Of a DNA stretch of 64,000 nt, positions 42,384 to 50,994 are shown piece by piece. The notes under the pieces were generated by a model that saw nothing but the letters and a program-made list of their open reading frames with translations, was not told the DNA's origin and did no database searches. Source of the DNA: Amycolatopsis sp. NBRC 101858 (GTDB lineage Bacteria > Actinomycetota > Actinomycetes > Mycobacteriales > Pseudonocardiaceae); NCBI RefSeq assembly GCF_030269325.1, contig NZ_BSTD01000007.1, positions 310,001 to 374,000 of the forward strand, read 5' to 3'. Position 1 is the stretch's first letter, and every line of letters starts with the position of its first letter. The position numbers and the translations under genes were made by a program.

Positions 42384-43606
42384 TGGACTTCGCGTTCGAC
42401 GAGAAGACCGAGGAGCTGCGCGGGAAGCTCCTCGAGTTCATGGACTCGCACATCTACCCCGCCGAGCCCGTGTTCGAGCAGCAGCTCGCCGAACGCGACG
42501 ACCCGTGGGCCATCCCGCCGGTCATGGACGAGCTCAAGGCCGAAGCCCGCAAGCGCGGCCTGTGGAACTTCTTCCTCCCCGGGGAACACGGCGCGGGCCT
42601 GACGAACCTGCAGTACGCGCCGCTGGCCGAGATCACCGGCCGCAGCATCCGGCTGACGCCGACCGCGCTCAACTGCGCGGCCCCGGACACCGGGAACATG
42701 GAAGTGCTGGCCATGTTCGGCAACGACGACCAGAAGAAGCAGTGGCTGGACCCGTTGCTGAACGGCGAGATCCGCTCCGCGTTCGCGATGACCGAGCCGG
42801 ACGTCGCCTCCTCCGACGCCCGCAACATCGAGACCGCGATCCGGCGTGACGGCGACGAATACGTCGTCAACGGCCGCAAGTGGTACATCTCCGGGGCGAT
42901 GAACCCCGCGTGCAAGATCTTCATCGTCATGGGCAAGACCGACCCGGACGCCGCGCCGCACAAGCAGCAGAGCATGATCCTGGTCCCGCGCGACACCCCG
43001 GGCCTGACGGTCAAGCGCGGCATGCACGTCTTCGGCTACGACGACAGCGACCACGGCGGCCACGCCGAAGTGCTGTTCGAGGACGTCCGCGTGCCGGTCG
43101 AGAACCTCATCGCCGGCGAGGGCGACGGCTTCGCGATCGCCCAGGCCCGCCTCGGCCCCGGCCGCATCCACCACTGCATGCGTGCCATCGGCATGGCCGA
43201 GCGCGCGCTGGAGCTCATGTGCCGCCGCGCGATCTCGCGCGAGGCGTTCGGCAAGCCGATCGCGCAGCAGGGCGTCGTGCAGGACTGGATCGCCGAGTCG
43301 CGCGTGAAGATCGAGCAGCAGCGGCTGCTCGTGCTCAAGACCGCGTGGCTGATGGACACCGTCGGCAACCAGGGCGCGCACACCGAGATCCAGGCCATCA
43401 AGATCTCCACCCCGATCACCGTCGAGTGGATCCTCGACAAGGCCGTGCAGGTGCACGGCGCGGGCGGCGTCAGCCAGGACTTCCCCCTCGCCGCGATGTG
43501 GGCGGGCAACCGCACGCTGCGGCTGGCCGACGGGCCGGACGAGGTCCACAAGCGGTCGCTGGCCCGGCGTGAACTGAAGAAGTACCTCTCGGAGGGCGCG
43601 AAGTGA
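42383..43606 (+). CDS. ACAD10/11-type acyl-CoA dehydrogenase
   Basis: The 407-residue flavoenzyme has the acyl-CoA dehydrogenase order: helical N terminus, [13 protein letters not shown] (FAD and substrate loop), RKWYISGA, a C-terminal [19 protein letters not shown] and [15 protein letters not shown]. At the place of the usual catalytic Glu region it reads [10 protein letters not shown], typical of the ACAD10/11 subclass. In the 4-hydroxyacid pathway this partner converts 4-phospho-acyl-CoA to an enoyl product. The start overlaps the kinase stop and its stop overlaps the next gene (GTGA), so it is the second gene of a tight four-gene operon. Confidence 0.88.
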   Translation: MDFAFDEKTEELRGKLLEFMDSHIYPAEPVFEQQLAERDDPWAIPPVMDELKAEARKRGLWNFFLPGEHGAGLTNLQYAPLAEITGRSIRLTPTALNCAAPDTGNMEVLAMFGNDDQKKQWLDPLLNGEIRSAFAMTEPDVASSDARNIETAIRRDGDEYVVNGRKWYISGAMNPACKIFIVMGKTDPDAAPHKQQSMILVPRDTPGLTVKRGMHVFGYDDSDHGGHAEVLFEDVRVPVENLIAGEGDGFAIAQARLGPGRIHHCMRAIGMAERALELMCRRAISREAFGKPIAQQGVVQDWIAESRVKIEQQRLLVLKTAWLMDTVGNQGAHTEIQAIKISTPITVEWILDKAVQVHGAGGVSQDFPLAAMWAGNRTLRLADGPDEVHKRSLARRELKKYLSEGAK

Positions 43607-44787
43607 CTGTCACCGCCGAAGACCTGACCCGCCAGGCGACCGAGTTCCTGGCGTCGCACGACCCGAAGACCACGGACCGGATGGACTTCCTGCGGGCCCG
43701 GTACGACGCCGGCCTCGCCTGGATCCACTTCCCCGCCGGCCTCGGCGGGCAAAACGCGCCACGCGCCCTGCAGTCCGTTGTGGACGGTGTGTTCACCGAA
43801 GCGGGCGCCCCGGACAACAACCCGCGCCGGATCGGCATCGGCCTCGGCATGGCCGCGCCGACCATCCTCGCCTTCGGCACCCCGGAGCAGCACGAGCGCT
43901 TCCTGCGTCCACTGTGGACCGGCGACGAGGTGTGGTGCCAGCTGTTCAGCGAACCGGGCGCCGGCTCGGACCTCGCGGCCCTGGGCACGCGGGCGGTGCG
44001 CGACGGCGACGACTGGATCGTCACCGGCCAGAAGGTGTGGACGTCGGGCGCGCACGAGTCGCAGTGGGCGATCCTGGTCACCCGCACCGATCCCGATGTA
44101 CCCAAGCACCAGGGCATGACGTACTTCCTGTGCGACATGACGGCGCCGGGCGTCGAGGTCCGGCCATTGCGCCAGATCACCGGCGAGGCCGAGTTCAACG
44201 AGGTCTTCCTGACCGAAGTCCGGATCCCGGACACGCAGCGCCTCGGCGCCGTCGGCGAAGGCTGGAAGGTCGCGCAGACCACGCTGATGAACGAGCGCGT
44301 CGCGATCGGCGGGCACGTCCAGCCGCGTGAGGGCGGGCTGATCGGGATCGTCACGAAGACCTGGCGCGAGCGGCCCGAGCTGCGCACACCGGAGCTGCGT
44401 GACCGGCTCGTGCAGCGCTGGGTCGAGGCCGAGACGCTGCGGCTGGCCGGCACCCGGCTGCGCCAGCAGCTGACCAAGGGCGCGCCCGGGCCGGAGGGTT
44501 CGGCCATGAAGGTCGCGTTCTCGGAGCTGAACCAGGCGCTCACCGGCTTGGAGGTCGAGCTGCTCGGCGAAGAGGGCCTGGCCTACGACGACTGGACGTT
44601 CCGGCGCCCGGCGATCGTCGACTTCACCGGCCGCGAAGCCGGCTACCGCTACCTGCGCGCGAAGGGGAACTCCATCGAGGGCGGCACCTCGGAGGTCCTG
44701 CGCAACATCATCGCCGAGCGCGTGCTGGGGCTGCCCTCGGAGCCGCGCGTCGACAAGGACGTCGCCTGGAAGGACCTCCCCCGATGA
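43603..44787 (+). CDS. Acyl-CoA dehydrogenase, alpha-type (with catalytic Glu)
   Basis: A 394-residue acyl-CoA dehydrogenase starting at GTG 43603. It shows [15 protein letters not shown] and [10 protein letters not shown], and near the C terminus [23 protein letters not shown], which carries the catalytic Glu. The pattern matches the alpha subunit of mycobacterial-type alpha2beta2 dehydrogenases such as FadE-alpha/beta pairs. The next gene encodes a beta-like subunit and overlaps by ATGA. It therefore probably forms a heterotetramer that oxidises short or branched acyl-CoA, perhaps after the hydroxyl has been removed by the first two enzymes of the operon. Confidence 0.88.
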   Translation: MTVTAEDLTRQATEFLASHDPKTTDRMDFLRARYDAGLAWIHFPAGLGGQNAPRALQSVVDGVFTEAGAPDNNPRRIGIGLGMAAPTILAFGTPEQHERFLRPLWTGDEVWCQLFSEPGAGSDLAALGTRAVRDGDDWIVTGQKVWTSGAHESQWAILVTRTDPDVPKHQGMTYFLCDMTAPGVEVRPLRQITGEAEFNEVFLTEVRIPDTQRLGAVGEGWKVAQTTLMNERVAIGGHVQPREGGLIGIVTKTWRERPELRTPELRDRLVQRWVEAETLRLAGTRLRQQLTKGAPGPEGSAMKVAFSELNQALTGLEVELLGEEGLAYDDWTFRRPAIVDFTGREAGYRYLRAKGNSIEGGTSEVLRNIIAERVLGLPSEPRVDKDVAWKDLPR

Positions 44788-45878
44788 CCGACCTGCTGTA
44801 TTCCGACGTCGAGGAAGACCTGCGGGCCTCCGTCCGGGACCTGCTCAAGGCGAAGGCCACTCCCGAGGCGCTGCTGGCCCGCGTCGAGACGGCCGAGGGC
44901 TACGACCTGAAGCTGTGGCGGACGCTGGCCGACGAGGTCGGCGTGGCCGGGCTGGCGGTCCCCGAAGAGCTGGACGGGCACGGCGCGTCCGCCCGCGAGG
45001 TGGCCGTGGTGGCCGAGGAGCTGGGCCGCAGCGTGGCGCCGGTGCCGTTCCTGGGCAGCGTGGTGCTGGCGACGACGGCGCTGGTCCGCGCGGGCGCGGA
45101 CGACTTCGTCCGCCGGCTCGCGACGGGTTCGGCGATCGGCGCGCTGGCCGTGCCGCTGTCGACGGCGCCGGGTGCGGGCTTCCCGTCCTCGGTGACGGCC
45201 TCGCCGGACGGCACGCTTTCCGGCCGGGTGGGCACGGTCGCCGACGCGTCGGTGGCGGACCTGCTGGTCGTCCCGGCCGCGGGCCCGGACGGGCCGGGGC
45301 TGTACGTCGTCTCGGCGGCCGACGCGACGGTGTCGGAGCTGGTGTCGTTCGACCTGACGCGCCGGGTGGCCGACGTGGAGCTGTCGAACGCGCCGGCGAC
45401 GCTCGTGGCATCGGGCCCGGACGCGGCTTCGGCGCTGGAGGAGGCGCTGCTGTTCGGGGCGGGGATCCTGGCGTCGGAGCAGACCGGTGTCGCCGAATGG
45501 GCGTTGACGGAGACGGTGTCGTACCTGAAGGGCCGGTACCAGTTCGGCCGCCCGGTGGGCGGGTTCCAGTCGCTCAAGCACCGGCTGGCGAACCTGTACA
45601 CGGACCTGGTCCTGGCCCGCGCGGCGGCGCGTTATGCGGCGGATTCCCTGGCCACGGGCACCGACGTGCCGATCGCGGTGGCGGTGGCGCAGGCGCGCAA
45701 CGGCCCGATCGCGGTGAAGGCCGCGGAGGAGGCGATCCAGCTCCACGGCGGGATCGGGATGACGTGGGAACACCCGGCGCACCTGTACCTGAAGCGGGCG
45801 AAGGCGGACGAGCTGGCGCTGGGGACGCCGGGCAAGCACCGGGCCCGGCTGGCCGAGCTGGTGGACCTGCCCGCCTGA
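44784..45878 (+). CDS. Acyl-CoA dehydrogenase, beta-type (partner subunit)
   Basis: The 364-residue protein is a shorter acyl-CoA dehydrogenase whose C terminus reads IQLHGGIGMTWEHPAHLYLKRAK. It does not have the SIEGGTSE catalytic loop of the preceding gene, as expected of beta subunits that contribute FAD contacts but not the base. The central region includes FGRPVGGFQSLKHRLANLYTD. Overlap with the alpha gene supports 1:1 assembly. The operon ends here, followed by a strong bidirectional hairpin. Confidence 0.87.
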   Translation: MTDLLYSDVEEDLRASVRDLLKAKATPEALLARVETAEGYDLKLWRTLADEVGVAGLAVPEELDGHGASAREVAVVAEELGRSVAPVPFLGSVVLATTALVRAGADDFVRRLATGSAIGALAVPLSTAPGAGFPSSVTASPDGTLSGRVGTVADASVADLLVVPAAGPDGPGLYVVSAADATVSELVSFDLTRRVADVELSNAPATLVASGPDAASALEEALLFGAGILASEQTGVAEWALTETVSYLKGRYQFGRPVGGFQSLKHRLANLYTDLVLARAAARYAADSLATGTDVPIAVAVAQARNGPIAVKAAEEAIQLHGGIGMTWEHPAHLYLKRAKADELALGTPGKHRARLAELVDLPA

Positions 45879-45886
45879 CCCAAAGT

Positions 45887-45935
45887 CCGTGAATGCCACG
45901 TTGAGGGCCTTGGTCCCCCAACGTGGCATTCACGG
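45887..45935. terminator. Long bidirectional hairpin between convergent operons
   Basis: CCGTGAATGCCACGTTG (45887-45903) pairs perfectly with CAACGTGGCATTCACGG (45919-45935) around a 15-base loop, a 17-bp stem. It lies after the dehydrogenase operon and overlaps the last codons and stop of the convergent AfsR-like gene, so it can terminate both. The long perfect stem and sequence character suggest it may belong to a dispersed genomic repeat family; that needs a genome search. Confidence 0.72.
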
Positions 45936-48900
45936 CTTTCGGGAGCCGGACAGCAGGCGGCGGGCTTCGGCCAGTGCGGGAGCGGCGCCGGCCGCGGCGA
46001 GGAGCTTTTCGGCCTCGCGCCAGCACTTTCGGGCCGCTTCAGGGCCGGTGGTGACGGCGCGGGCGCTGCCGAGGACCAGCAGGGCCCATGCCTCGCCCAA
46101 GCGGTGGCCCGCCTGGCGGAAGCCGTCGAGCGCGCGGGCCGCTTCGGTTTCGGCGCGCTCCGGGTGGCCGCCGGTGAGGGCCGTGGTCGCCAGGGTCGTC
46201 CGGGCTTGTTCGGCCAGCAACCGGAACCCGCCTTCTTCGGCGGTGCGCAGGGCCGACTCCGCGTCCGCGGCCGTGATGTCCACAGAGGACATACCGATCG
46301 CCGTCGTCAGCTCGCCGCGGAGGTAGCAGATCTTTTCCGCCAGCGCGTGGGCTTCGCCGTAGTCGGCGAGTGCGGCCGCCGCGTCGCCGGTCTGGCGGTG
46401 GAGGTCGCCGAGGGCGCTGAGCGCGTCCACCTCGAAGCGCTGGTTACCCGCTTCGCGCGCCACCGTCACCGCGAGCCGGACGGCCGGCCAGGCCCGCGCG
46501 ACGTCGCCGGTGACCCGGTGGACCGCCGCGAGCCGCACGAGCGCGTCGGCCTCGTCGTCGCGGGAACCCAGCTCCCGCAAGGCATCCAGGGCTTCGGTGA
46601 GCGCGGCGAGCGCGCGGGGCAGGTCGCCGGACACGCGGTAGCCGTAGCCGAGGTTGCACTGCGCGATCGCTGCCGCGTGGGGTGAGCCGAGCCGGCGGCA
46701 GAGCTCCAGCGCCTGCTCGTTGTGCCGGATGCCCTCGGCGAGCTCGCCGTGCTCCATCAGCACGGCACCCAGGTTGATCAGCCCGTTCGCGGCCCGGATC
46801 GGCGTGCCGTGCCGCCGGGCGCCGGCCAGCGCCGCCGTGAAGTGCTCGACCGCCCGGTCGAGCCGGCCCAGGTCGAGGTGCACGACGCCGAGGGCGTGCA
46901 GCACCGAGTCCGCGCCGTCGCGGGCGCCGGCGACCCGGTAGGACGCCTGGGCGGCTTCCAGCTCGGTGAGCGCGGCCGGGTAGTCGCCGCGGCTCCAGGC
47001 CAGCGCGCCCAGGCTGTGCCGCATCGCGCCCGCCGCACGCTCGTCCCCGGCCCGCCGCGCCGCGGCCAGCCCCGCGGTCGCGGCCGCCTGCCACTCCGCG
47101 TCGAGCCGGTGCGAGTGGAAGAACCCGCGCAGCAGGTCCGCCGCCTGCCAGGCGAACGGCCCGGTCGCCGACCGGATCGCCGCCAGCAGGTTCGCGTGCT
47201 CGGCCAGCAGCCAGCGGCGGGCTTCGGCCGGTTCGGCGGCCTCGGTGCCGCCGGGCGAGCCGGACAGCAGCTGAAGATCCGGGTAGAGCGCGGCCGCCGC
47301 CCGGGCCCCGGTGCGCAGGTAGTGCTCGAGGAGCCGGTCGAGGGCGGCCGCCCGGTCCGCTTCCGGCAGGCCGTCGCGGGCGCGGGCGATCGCGTACCCG
47401 CGGAGCAGGTCGTGCAGCCCGAACCGGTCGTCGCCCCGGGACTGCACCAGGTGGCTCGCGGCCAGCTCCCGCAGGAGCGCACCGGCCCGGACGTCGTCGG
47501 CCCCGGCCAGCGCCGCCGCGCTCGGCACGTCGATGTCGGCGCCCGGCACCAGCCCGAGCAGGCGGAAGAACCCCGCGGCGGCCGGGGAAACGGCGTCGAA
47601 CGAGAGGTCGAAGGCCCGGCGCACCCCCAGCTGCTCGGCGCCGGGCACCGCCAGCCGCGTCACCAGGTCGGGCCCGGCCAGCTCGGCGAGGTAGCCGCGC
47701 AGCGACCGGTCCGGCCACAGCGCCAGGTTCGCCGCGACGATCCGCAGGGCCAGGGGCAGCCCGGCACACAGCCGCACCAGTTCGCGCGCCGCGTCTTCCT
47801 CCGCGTGCACCCGGTCCGGTCCGACGACCGCGGCCAGCAACGCCAGCGAGTCCTCCGGCGGCAGCTCGGCCAGCTCGACGCGCCGGGTGTCCACCGTGGC
47901 GGTCAGGCCGCCGAGCCGGTCGCGGCTGGTGATCAGCACCGCGCAGCCGGGGCTGCCGGGCAGCAGGGCGCGGACCTGGTCCGGGCCGGCCACGTTGTCC
48001 AGCACGATCAGCACCCGCCGCTCGGCCAGCACCGACCGGTACAGCGCGGCGGCGTCGGCGAGCTCGGTCGGAACGTGCCCCGGCCGGACGCCGAGCGCGT
48101 GCGAAAACCGGGTCAGCACCTCGATCCCGGCGAGCGCCGGGAGCGTCGAACTGCCCTGGAGGTCGACGAAGAGCTGGCCGTCCGGGAAGTGCCGGGCGGC
48201 CCGGTGCGCCCAGTGCACGGCGGCGGTCGTCTTGCCGACGCCGGCCGGCCCGACCAGCAGCGCGATCGGCGGGTGCGTGGCGGCCGGCCGGTCCGGCCCC
48301 AGCACCGCGTCCAAAGTGGACATCAGAGTGGCCCGGCCGGCCAGCGCCCCGACGTCCGGCGGCAGCTGGCGCGGCCGGAACCGCGCTCGCGCGGCGGCGG
48401 GCTCGCCGGCCAGTACCGCCTGGTGGGCGTGCCGCAGCCGCTCGCCGGGGTCGATCCCGAGCTCGTCGGCGAACCTCCGGTGCACCGTGCGGTACACCTC
48501 GAGCGCGTCGGCGCGGCGCCCCGAGCCGTGCAGGGCCTCGAGGTACAAGGCCCAGAACGCCTCTTGCCAGGGGTGTTCGCCGGCCAGCCTGCCCAGCTCG
48601 GCGGTGACCTCGGCGTGGCGCCCGAGCTCGAGGCTCACCTCGAAGAAGCGTTCCTGAGCCCACAGCCGCTCTTCGGCGGGCCCGGCCTCGACGCGGCCCA
48701 GGATCTCCGCCGGGAGGTCGGCGAGCAGCGGGCCGCGCCAGCAGGCGAGGGCGTCGGCGAGCAGCGCGCGTTCGGCCTCGGGCGCGGGCTCCGCGCGGGC
48801 GTCGGCGAGCAGCCGGCGGAAGCGCAGCAGGTCGTGCCGCTCGGGCCGCGCGTGCAGCAGGTAGCCGGTCGGCCGGGTCTCGACGACGCCGTCGCCGAGC

Positions 48901-49118
48901 ACCCGCCGGAGCCGGACGGTGTGCACCTGGATGCTCTTGCGCGCGGTCTCCGGCGGATCGTCGCCCCACAGCAGCTCGGTGAGCCGGTCGAACGACACGA
49001 TCGCGTTCGCCCGCAGCGCCAGGACGGCGAGCAGCGCCCGCACCTTCGGCCCGTTGACCGGCACCGGAACGCCGTCGCGCAGGACCCGCAACGGTCCCAG
49101 CACCCCGAATTCGAGCAC
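45930..49118 (-). CDS. AfsR/SARP-type transcriptional regulator (OmpR HTH + BTAD + NB-ARC + TPR)
   Basis: A 1,062-residue regulator starting at GTG 49118. An N-terminal OmpR-like winged helix (LLAVLALRANAIVSFDRLTELLWGDD) and bacterial transcriptional activation domain (about 95-245) are followed by an NB-ARC ATPase with Walker A GPAGVGKTTA and Walker B VLIVLDN. A TPR-rich C-terminal 400 residues follows. This is the architecture of AfsR-type activators of secondary metabolism. Three heptamer repeats lie just upstream of its start, and the P450 and aromatic peptide genes lie upstream on the same strand with a 66-bp gap. It is therefore a candidate pathway-specific regulator of that cluster. 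Its C-terminal codons overlap the hairpin. Confidence 0.9.
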   Translation of the reverse strand: MLEFGVLGPLRVLRDGVPVPVNGPKVRALLAVLALRANAIVSFDRLTELLWGDDPPETARKSIQVHTVRLRRVLGDGVVETRPTGYLLHARPERHDLLRFRRLLADARAEPAPEAERALLADALACWRGPLLADLPAEILGRVEAGPAEERLWAQERFFEVSLELGRHAEVTAELGRLAGEHPWQEAFWALYLEALHGSGRRADALEVYRTVHRRFADELGIDPGERLRHAHQAVLAGEPAAARARFRPRQLPPDVGALAGRATLMSTLDAVLGPDRPAATHPPIALLVGPAGVGKTTAAVHWAHRAARHFPDGQLFVDLQGSSTLPALAGIEVLTRFSHALGVRPGHVPTELADAAALYRSVLAERRVLIVLDNVAGPDQVRALLPGSPGCAVLITSRDRLGGLTATVDTRRVELAELPPEDSLALLAAVVGPDRVHAEEDAARELVRLCAGLPLALRIVAANLALWPDRSLRGYLAELAGPDLVTRLAVPGAEQLGVRRAFDLSFDAVSPAAAGFFRLLGLVPGADIDVPSAAALAGADDVRAGALLRELAASHLVQSRGDDRFGLHDLLRGYAIARARDGLPEADRAAALDRLLEHYLRTGARAAAALYPDLQLLSGSPGGTEAAEPAEARRWLLAEHANLLAAIRSATGPFAWQAADLLRGFFHSHRLDAEWQAAATAGLAAARRAGDERAAGAMRHSLGALAWSRGDYPAALTELEAAQASYRVAGARDGADSVLHALGVVHLDLGRLDRAVEHFTAALAGARRHGTPIRAANGLINLGAVLMEHGELAEGIRHNEQALELCRRLGSPHAAAIAQCNLGYGYRVSGDLPRALAALTEALDALRELGSRDDEADALVRLAAVHRVTGDVARAWPAVRLAVTVAREAGNQRFEVDALSALGDLHRQTGDAAAALADYGEAHALAEKICYLRGELTTAIGMSSVDITAADAESALRTAEEGGFRLLAEQARTTLATTALTGGHPERAETEAARALDGFRQAGHRLGEAWALLVLGSARAVTTGPEAARKCWREAEKLLAAAGAAPALAEARRLLSGSRKP

Positions 49119-49135
49119 TTCTCCGCACCCCCCGC

Positions 49136-49164
49136 TGACCGGTCAAACCGGTCATTCCCGGTCA
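49136..49164 (-). promoter_or_regulatory. Heptamer direct repeats upstream of the AfsR-like gene
   Basis: On the gene strand, TGACCGG occurs three times with 10- and 9-base periodicity (plus-strand CCGGTCA at 49139, 49148 and 49158), ending in a TGACCGGTCA palindrome. SARP proteins bind heptamer direct repeats spaced by about one helical turn, so these are candidate autoregulatory sites. Position is 18 to 46 bases before the start codon. Confidence 0.5.
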
Positions 49165-49184
49165 CGAGGGTAGCGGGAAAAGGA

Positions 49185-50453
49185 TCACCCGAGCGGAACG
49201 GGCCGCACCACGGGCGGGGCGAGCAGCGAGCCGAACACGGGATCGGGGTCGACGACCTGCAGGCCCTGGCCGTCGAGGACGTCCGAGCAGGCGACCACCC
49301 GGGCGGTCACCCGGTTGACGAACCGCGACCCGACGCACGCGGCGCTGCCGAAGCCGTAGGGCAGGTAGCGGGCTTTGTAGCCCTCGGGTGGCCGGTCCCA
49401 CCGCTGCGGCCGGTACTCCCCCGGCTCGGACCAGAAGTCCGGGTCGCGGTGCAGCAGGTAGGTGCACAGGTAGAGCCGATCGCCGGGGACGAGGTCGACG
49501 CCGCCCAGCTCGGTCGCCTCGGTGACGGTACGGGCAAGCTGCCAGGCGACCGGCCACAGGCGGAGTGCCTCGCGGACGCGGTGCTCGGCTGGCGCGGCTT
49601 CCGCCGTTTGCCGGACTGTGTCGATCGGGGCGGGGTGCTCGGGCGCGGCGCCTGCTCGCGGCCGCAAGACCGTGCCGATCGGGTCGGGCTCCCGGGCAGG
49701 CCGCTCGGCAGGCGCGGCATCCACCGGCTGCCCGGCCGTGCCGATCGGGTCGTGCTCCCGAACGCGCGGGCGCAGGATCGTGCCGGCCGGGGTGCCGGGG
49801 TGCCAGCCGCGGTCGAGCAGGATGGTCCAGGCGGCCACCATCGACGCGGCCCGGCAGACCGCGCCGACCAGGCCGTGCAGGGCGAGCGCGACGTCGTCCG
49901 AAGCGCCGAGCGTCGCCCGGAACGCTTCGGGAAGCGCGGCGTCGTTGCCCGCCGCCCAGCGGTGGAGCGTGGCGTCGGCCCGGCTGTGCGCGAGCCGTCC
50001 CCGCAAGCGCCGCAGCGTCGAGCCGGCCCGATCGAGTCCGTCGGAGGCCGCCAGCGCGTCCCGCAACGGTGCTTGGGGCAGGCCGGGAAAGAGCTGGTCG
50101 CCGAACAACCGGAGGTACACGCCGGCGAGCGCGCCGGGCCACGACCCTCGCGAGGCTGCCAGTTCGGCCCTGATCGCGTCGTCCGGGACGGCTTGCCAGG
50201 CCCGGTCCAGCTCGCGCCCCAGCGCGGCGTTGACCGGGCGGCTGCGGTCGGACCCGGGCACCCAGTCGGCGACAGCACCGAAGGTGGCCGCCTTGGCTTC
50301 GAACGGGCGGGTGGTCGAGGCGAGCGCGGTGCGGACGAGGTCGTCGCCGGACACGAGGTAGCGGCCCGGCCCGAACGGCCGGATCGGCCGCCGGTCGTCC
50401 GCCCAGCCGGCGAGCGTCGGCAGCGGGTCGGCGAGGATGGCGGTGGTGCGCAC
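49185..50453 (-). CDS. Cytochrome P450 next to a small aromatic peptide gene (candidate RiPP-crosslinking enzyme)
   Basis: A 422-residue P450 from GTG 50453 with GGGAGA nine bases upstream. Heme ligand Cys373 lies in YGFGSAACVGSRF, and ExxR is E295-R298 in REALRLWP. The I helix (GAVCRAASMVAAWT) lacks the usual acid-Thr pair. Between the I helix and ExxR there is an extra Pro/Ala-rich segment (about 232-292) containing three degenerate repeats beginning DPIGT, DPIGT and PIDT, not seen in ordinary P450s. It lies 60 bp after the stop of a 31-residue peptide gene with an aromatic C terminus, with a 15-bp hairpin between. This arrangement resembles P450-modified RiPPs such as atropopeptides (tryptorubin type). 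Substrate assignment is inference. Confidence 0.82.
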   Translation of the reverse strand: MRTTAILADPLPTLAGWADDRRPIRPFGPGRYLVSGDDLVRTALASTTRPFEAKAATFGAVADWVPGSDRSRPVNAALGRELDRAWQAVPDDAIRAELAASRGSWPGALAGVYLRLFGDQLFPGLPQAPLRDALAASDGLDRAGSTLRRLRGRLAHSRADATLHRWAAGNDAALPEAFRATLGASDDVALALHGLVGAVCRAASMVAAWTILLDRGWHPGTPAGTILRPRVREHDPIGTAGQPVDAAPAERPAREPDPIGTVLRPRAGAAPEHPAPIDTVRQTAEAAPAEHRVREALRLWPVAWQLARTVTEATELGGVDLVPGDRLYLCTYLLHRDPDFWSEPGEYRPQRWDRPPEGYKARYLPYGFGSAACVGSRFVNRVTARVVACSDVLDGQGLQVVDPDPVFGSLLAPPVVRPVPLG

Positions 50454-50474
50454 GGAAGTCTCCCGCGGAGGCGG

Positions 50475-50507
50475 CCGTGCCCGCGGCGGAAGCCGCCGCG
50501 GGCACGG
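50475..50507. promoter_or_regulatory. Strong hairpin between the peptide gene and the P450 gene
   Basis: CCGTGCCCGCGGCGG (50475-50489) pairs perfectly with CCGCCGCGGGCACGG (50493-50507) across a three-base loop. It sits in the 60-bp gap between a very small peptide gene and its enzyme gene. In RiPP operons such leaky terminators raise precursor mRNA relative to enzyme mRNA, or protect the short transcript. Function here is inferred from position. Confidence 0.6.
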
Positions 50508-50513
50508 GGGTGA

Positions 50514-50609
50514 TCAGTAGATTTCGTAGTAGATGACCCAGGTGTTGCCGAGCCGGCGGTTGCGCACGCTGCGCACCACGGAACGGGTGAAGAAGCGGAT
50601 CGTCGTCAT
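50514..50609 (-). CDS. 31-residue aromatic-tailed peptide, putative RiPP precursor
   Basis: The ATG at 50609 follows a strong AGAGGAGAA site, giving a 31-residue peptide with an Arg-rich leader (MTTIRFFTRSVVRSVRNRR) and the tail LGNTWVIYYEIY. The tail has one Trp and three Tyr and resembles the short aromatic cores that P450s crosslink in tryptorubin-like atropopeptides. No Cys is present, which excludes lanthipeptide or sactipeptide chemistry. The start is chosen over longer frames because upstream codons encode Pro/Arg-rich shadow. The gene is one of the shortest in the window and would be missed by length cut-offs. Mass spectrometry would be needed to show a product. Confidence 0.62.
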   Translation of the reverse strand: MTTIRFFTRSVVRSVRNRRLGNTWVIYYEIY

Positions 50610-50640
50610 GGCTGTTCTCCTCTTTCCCAGTGGGTGTTCA

Positions 50641-50994
50641 CTACCAGCGGAGGCCGATGTTCGACGGGCCCGCGGGCCCGGAAACGACGCCCTCCAGTTC
50701 GCCGGCCGGCACGCCACGGCAGACCCACGACTGCGGGCCGCTTTCGGCGGCGAAACCGGTCCGGCAGACCACACCGCCCGGGCCGCGGACGACCCATTCG
50801 GCGGGTCCGCTTCCGTGCACGTCCGCGTCGACCGACAGGGTTCCGCCCGGGAACCAGACCGGTGGGGTGACGCAGGCGCTGTCGGGGCAGGTGCTCGAGA
50901 CGCCCCCTTGTTCGGCGGCCGACGCGACCGGCCCGGCGAAGACGCTCGCCACGACCGCGCCCACGACCAGCGCGCACTTCAGTGTGCTGTGCAT
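50641..50994 (-). CDS. Small secreted protein with four cysteines
   Basis: A 117-residue protein from ATG 50994 behind GAGGGG. A Sec signal peptide (residues 1-28, CALVVGAVVASVFAGPVASA) precedes a mature domain with four Cys (SSTC, SAC, VVC, WVC), probably two disulphides, and Gly/Pro/Trp-rich beta segments. No family is recognised. It lies 31 bp upstream of the peptide gene on the same strand and could be cotranscribed, but may simply be a neighbour. Confidence 0.68.
   Translation of the reverse strand: MHSTLKCALVVGAVVASVFAGPVASAAEQGGVSSTCPDSACVTPPVWFPGGTLSVDADVHGSGPAEWVVRGPGGVVCRTGFAAESGPQSWVCRGVPAGELEGVVSGPAGPSNIGLRW

Noticed and set aside
46444-49155. Second long minus-strand frame overlapping the AfsR-like gene
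   Set aside because: Alternative frame of the same region; composition is Arg/Ala/Gly-biased and the true gene has OmpR, BTAD, NB-ARC and TPR features in the other frame.
46722-50513. Very long open frame (over 1,200 codons) on the plus strand opposite the AfsR-like and P450 genes
   Set aside because: It is the high-GC antisense shadow of well-supported genes; its translation is Arg/Pro/Gly/Gln-rich with no domain motifs or ribosome-binding site.
50514-50609. Biarylitide-type pentapeptide precursor
   Set aside because: The peptide lacks a short C-terminal YxH-type core; the longer aromatic tail is closer to atropopeptide cores.
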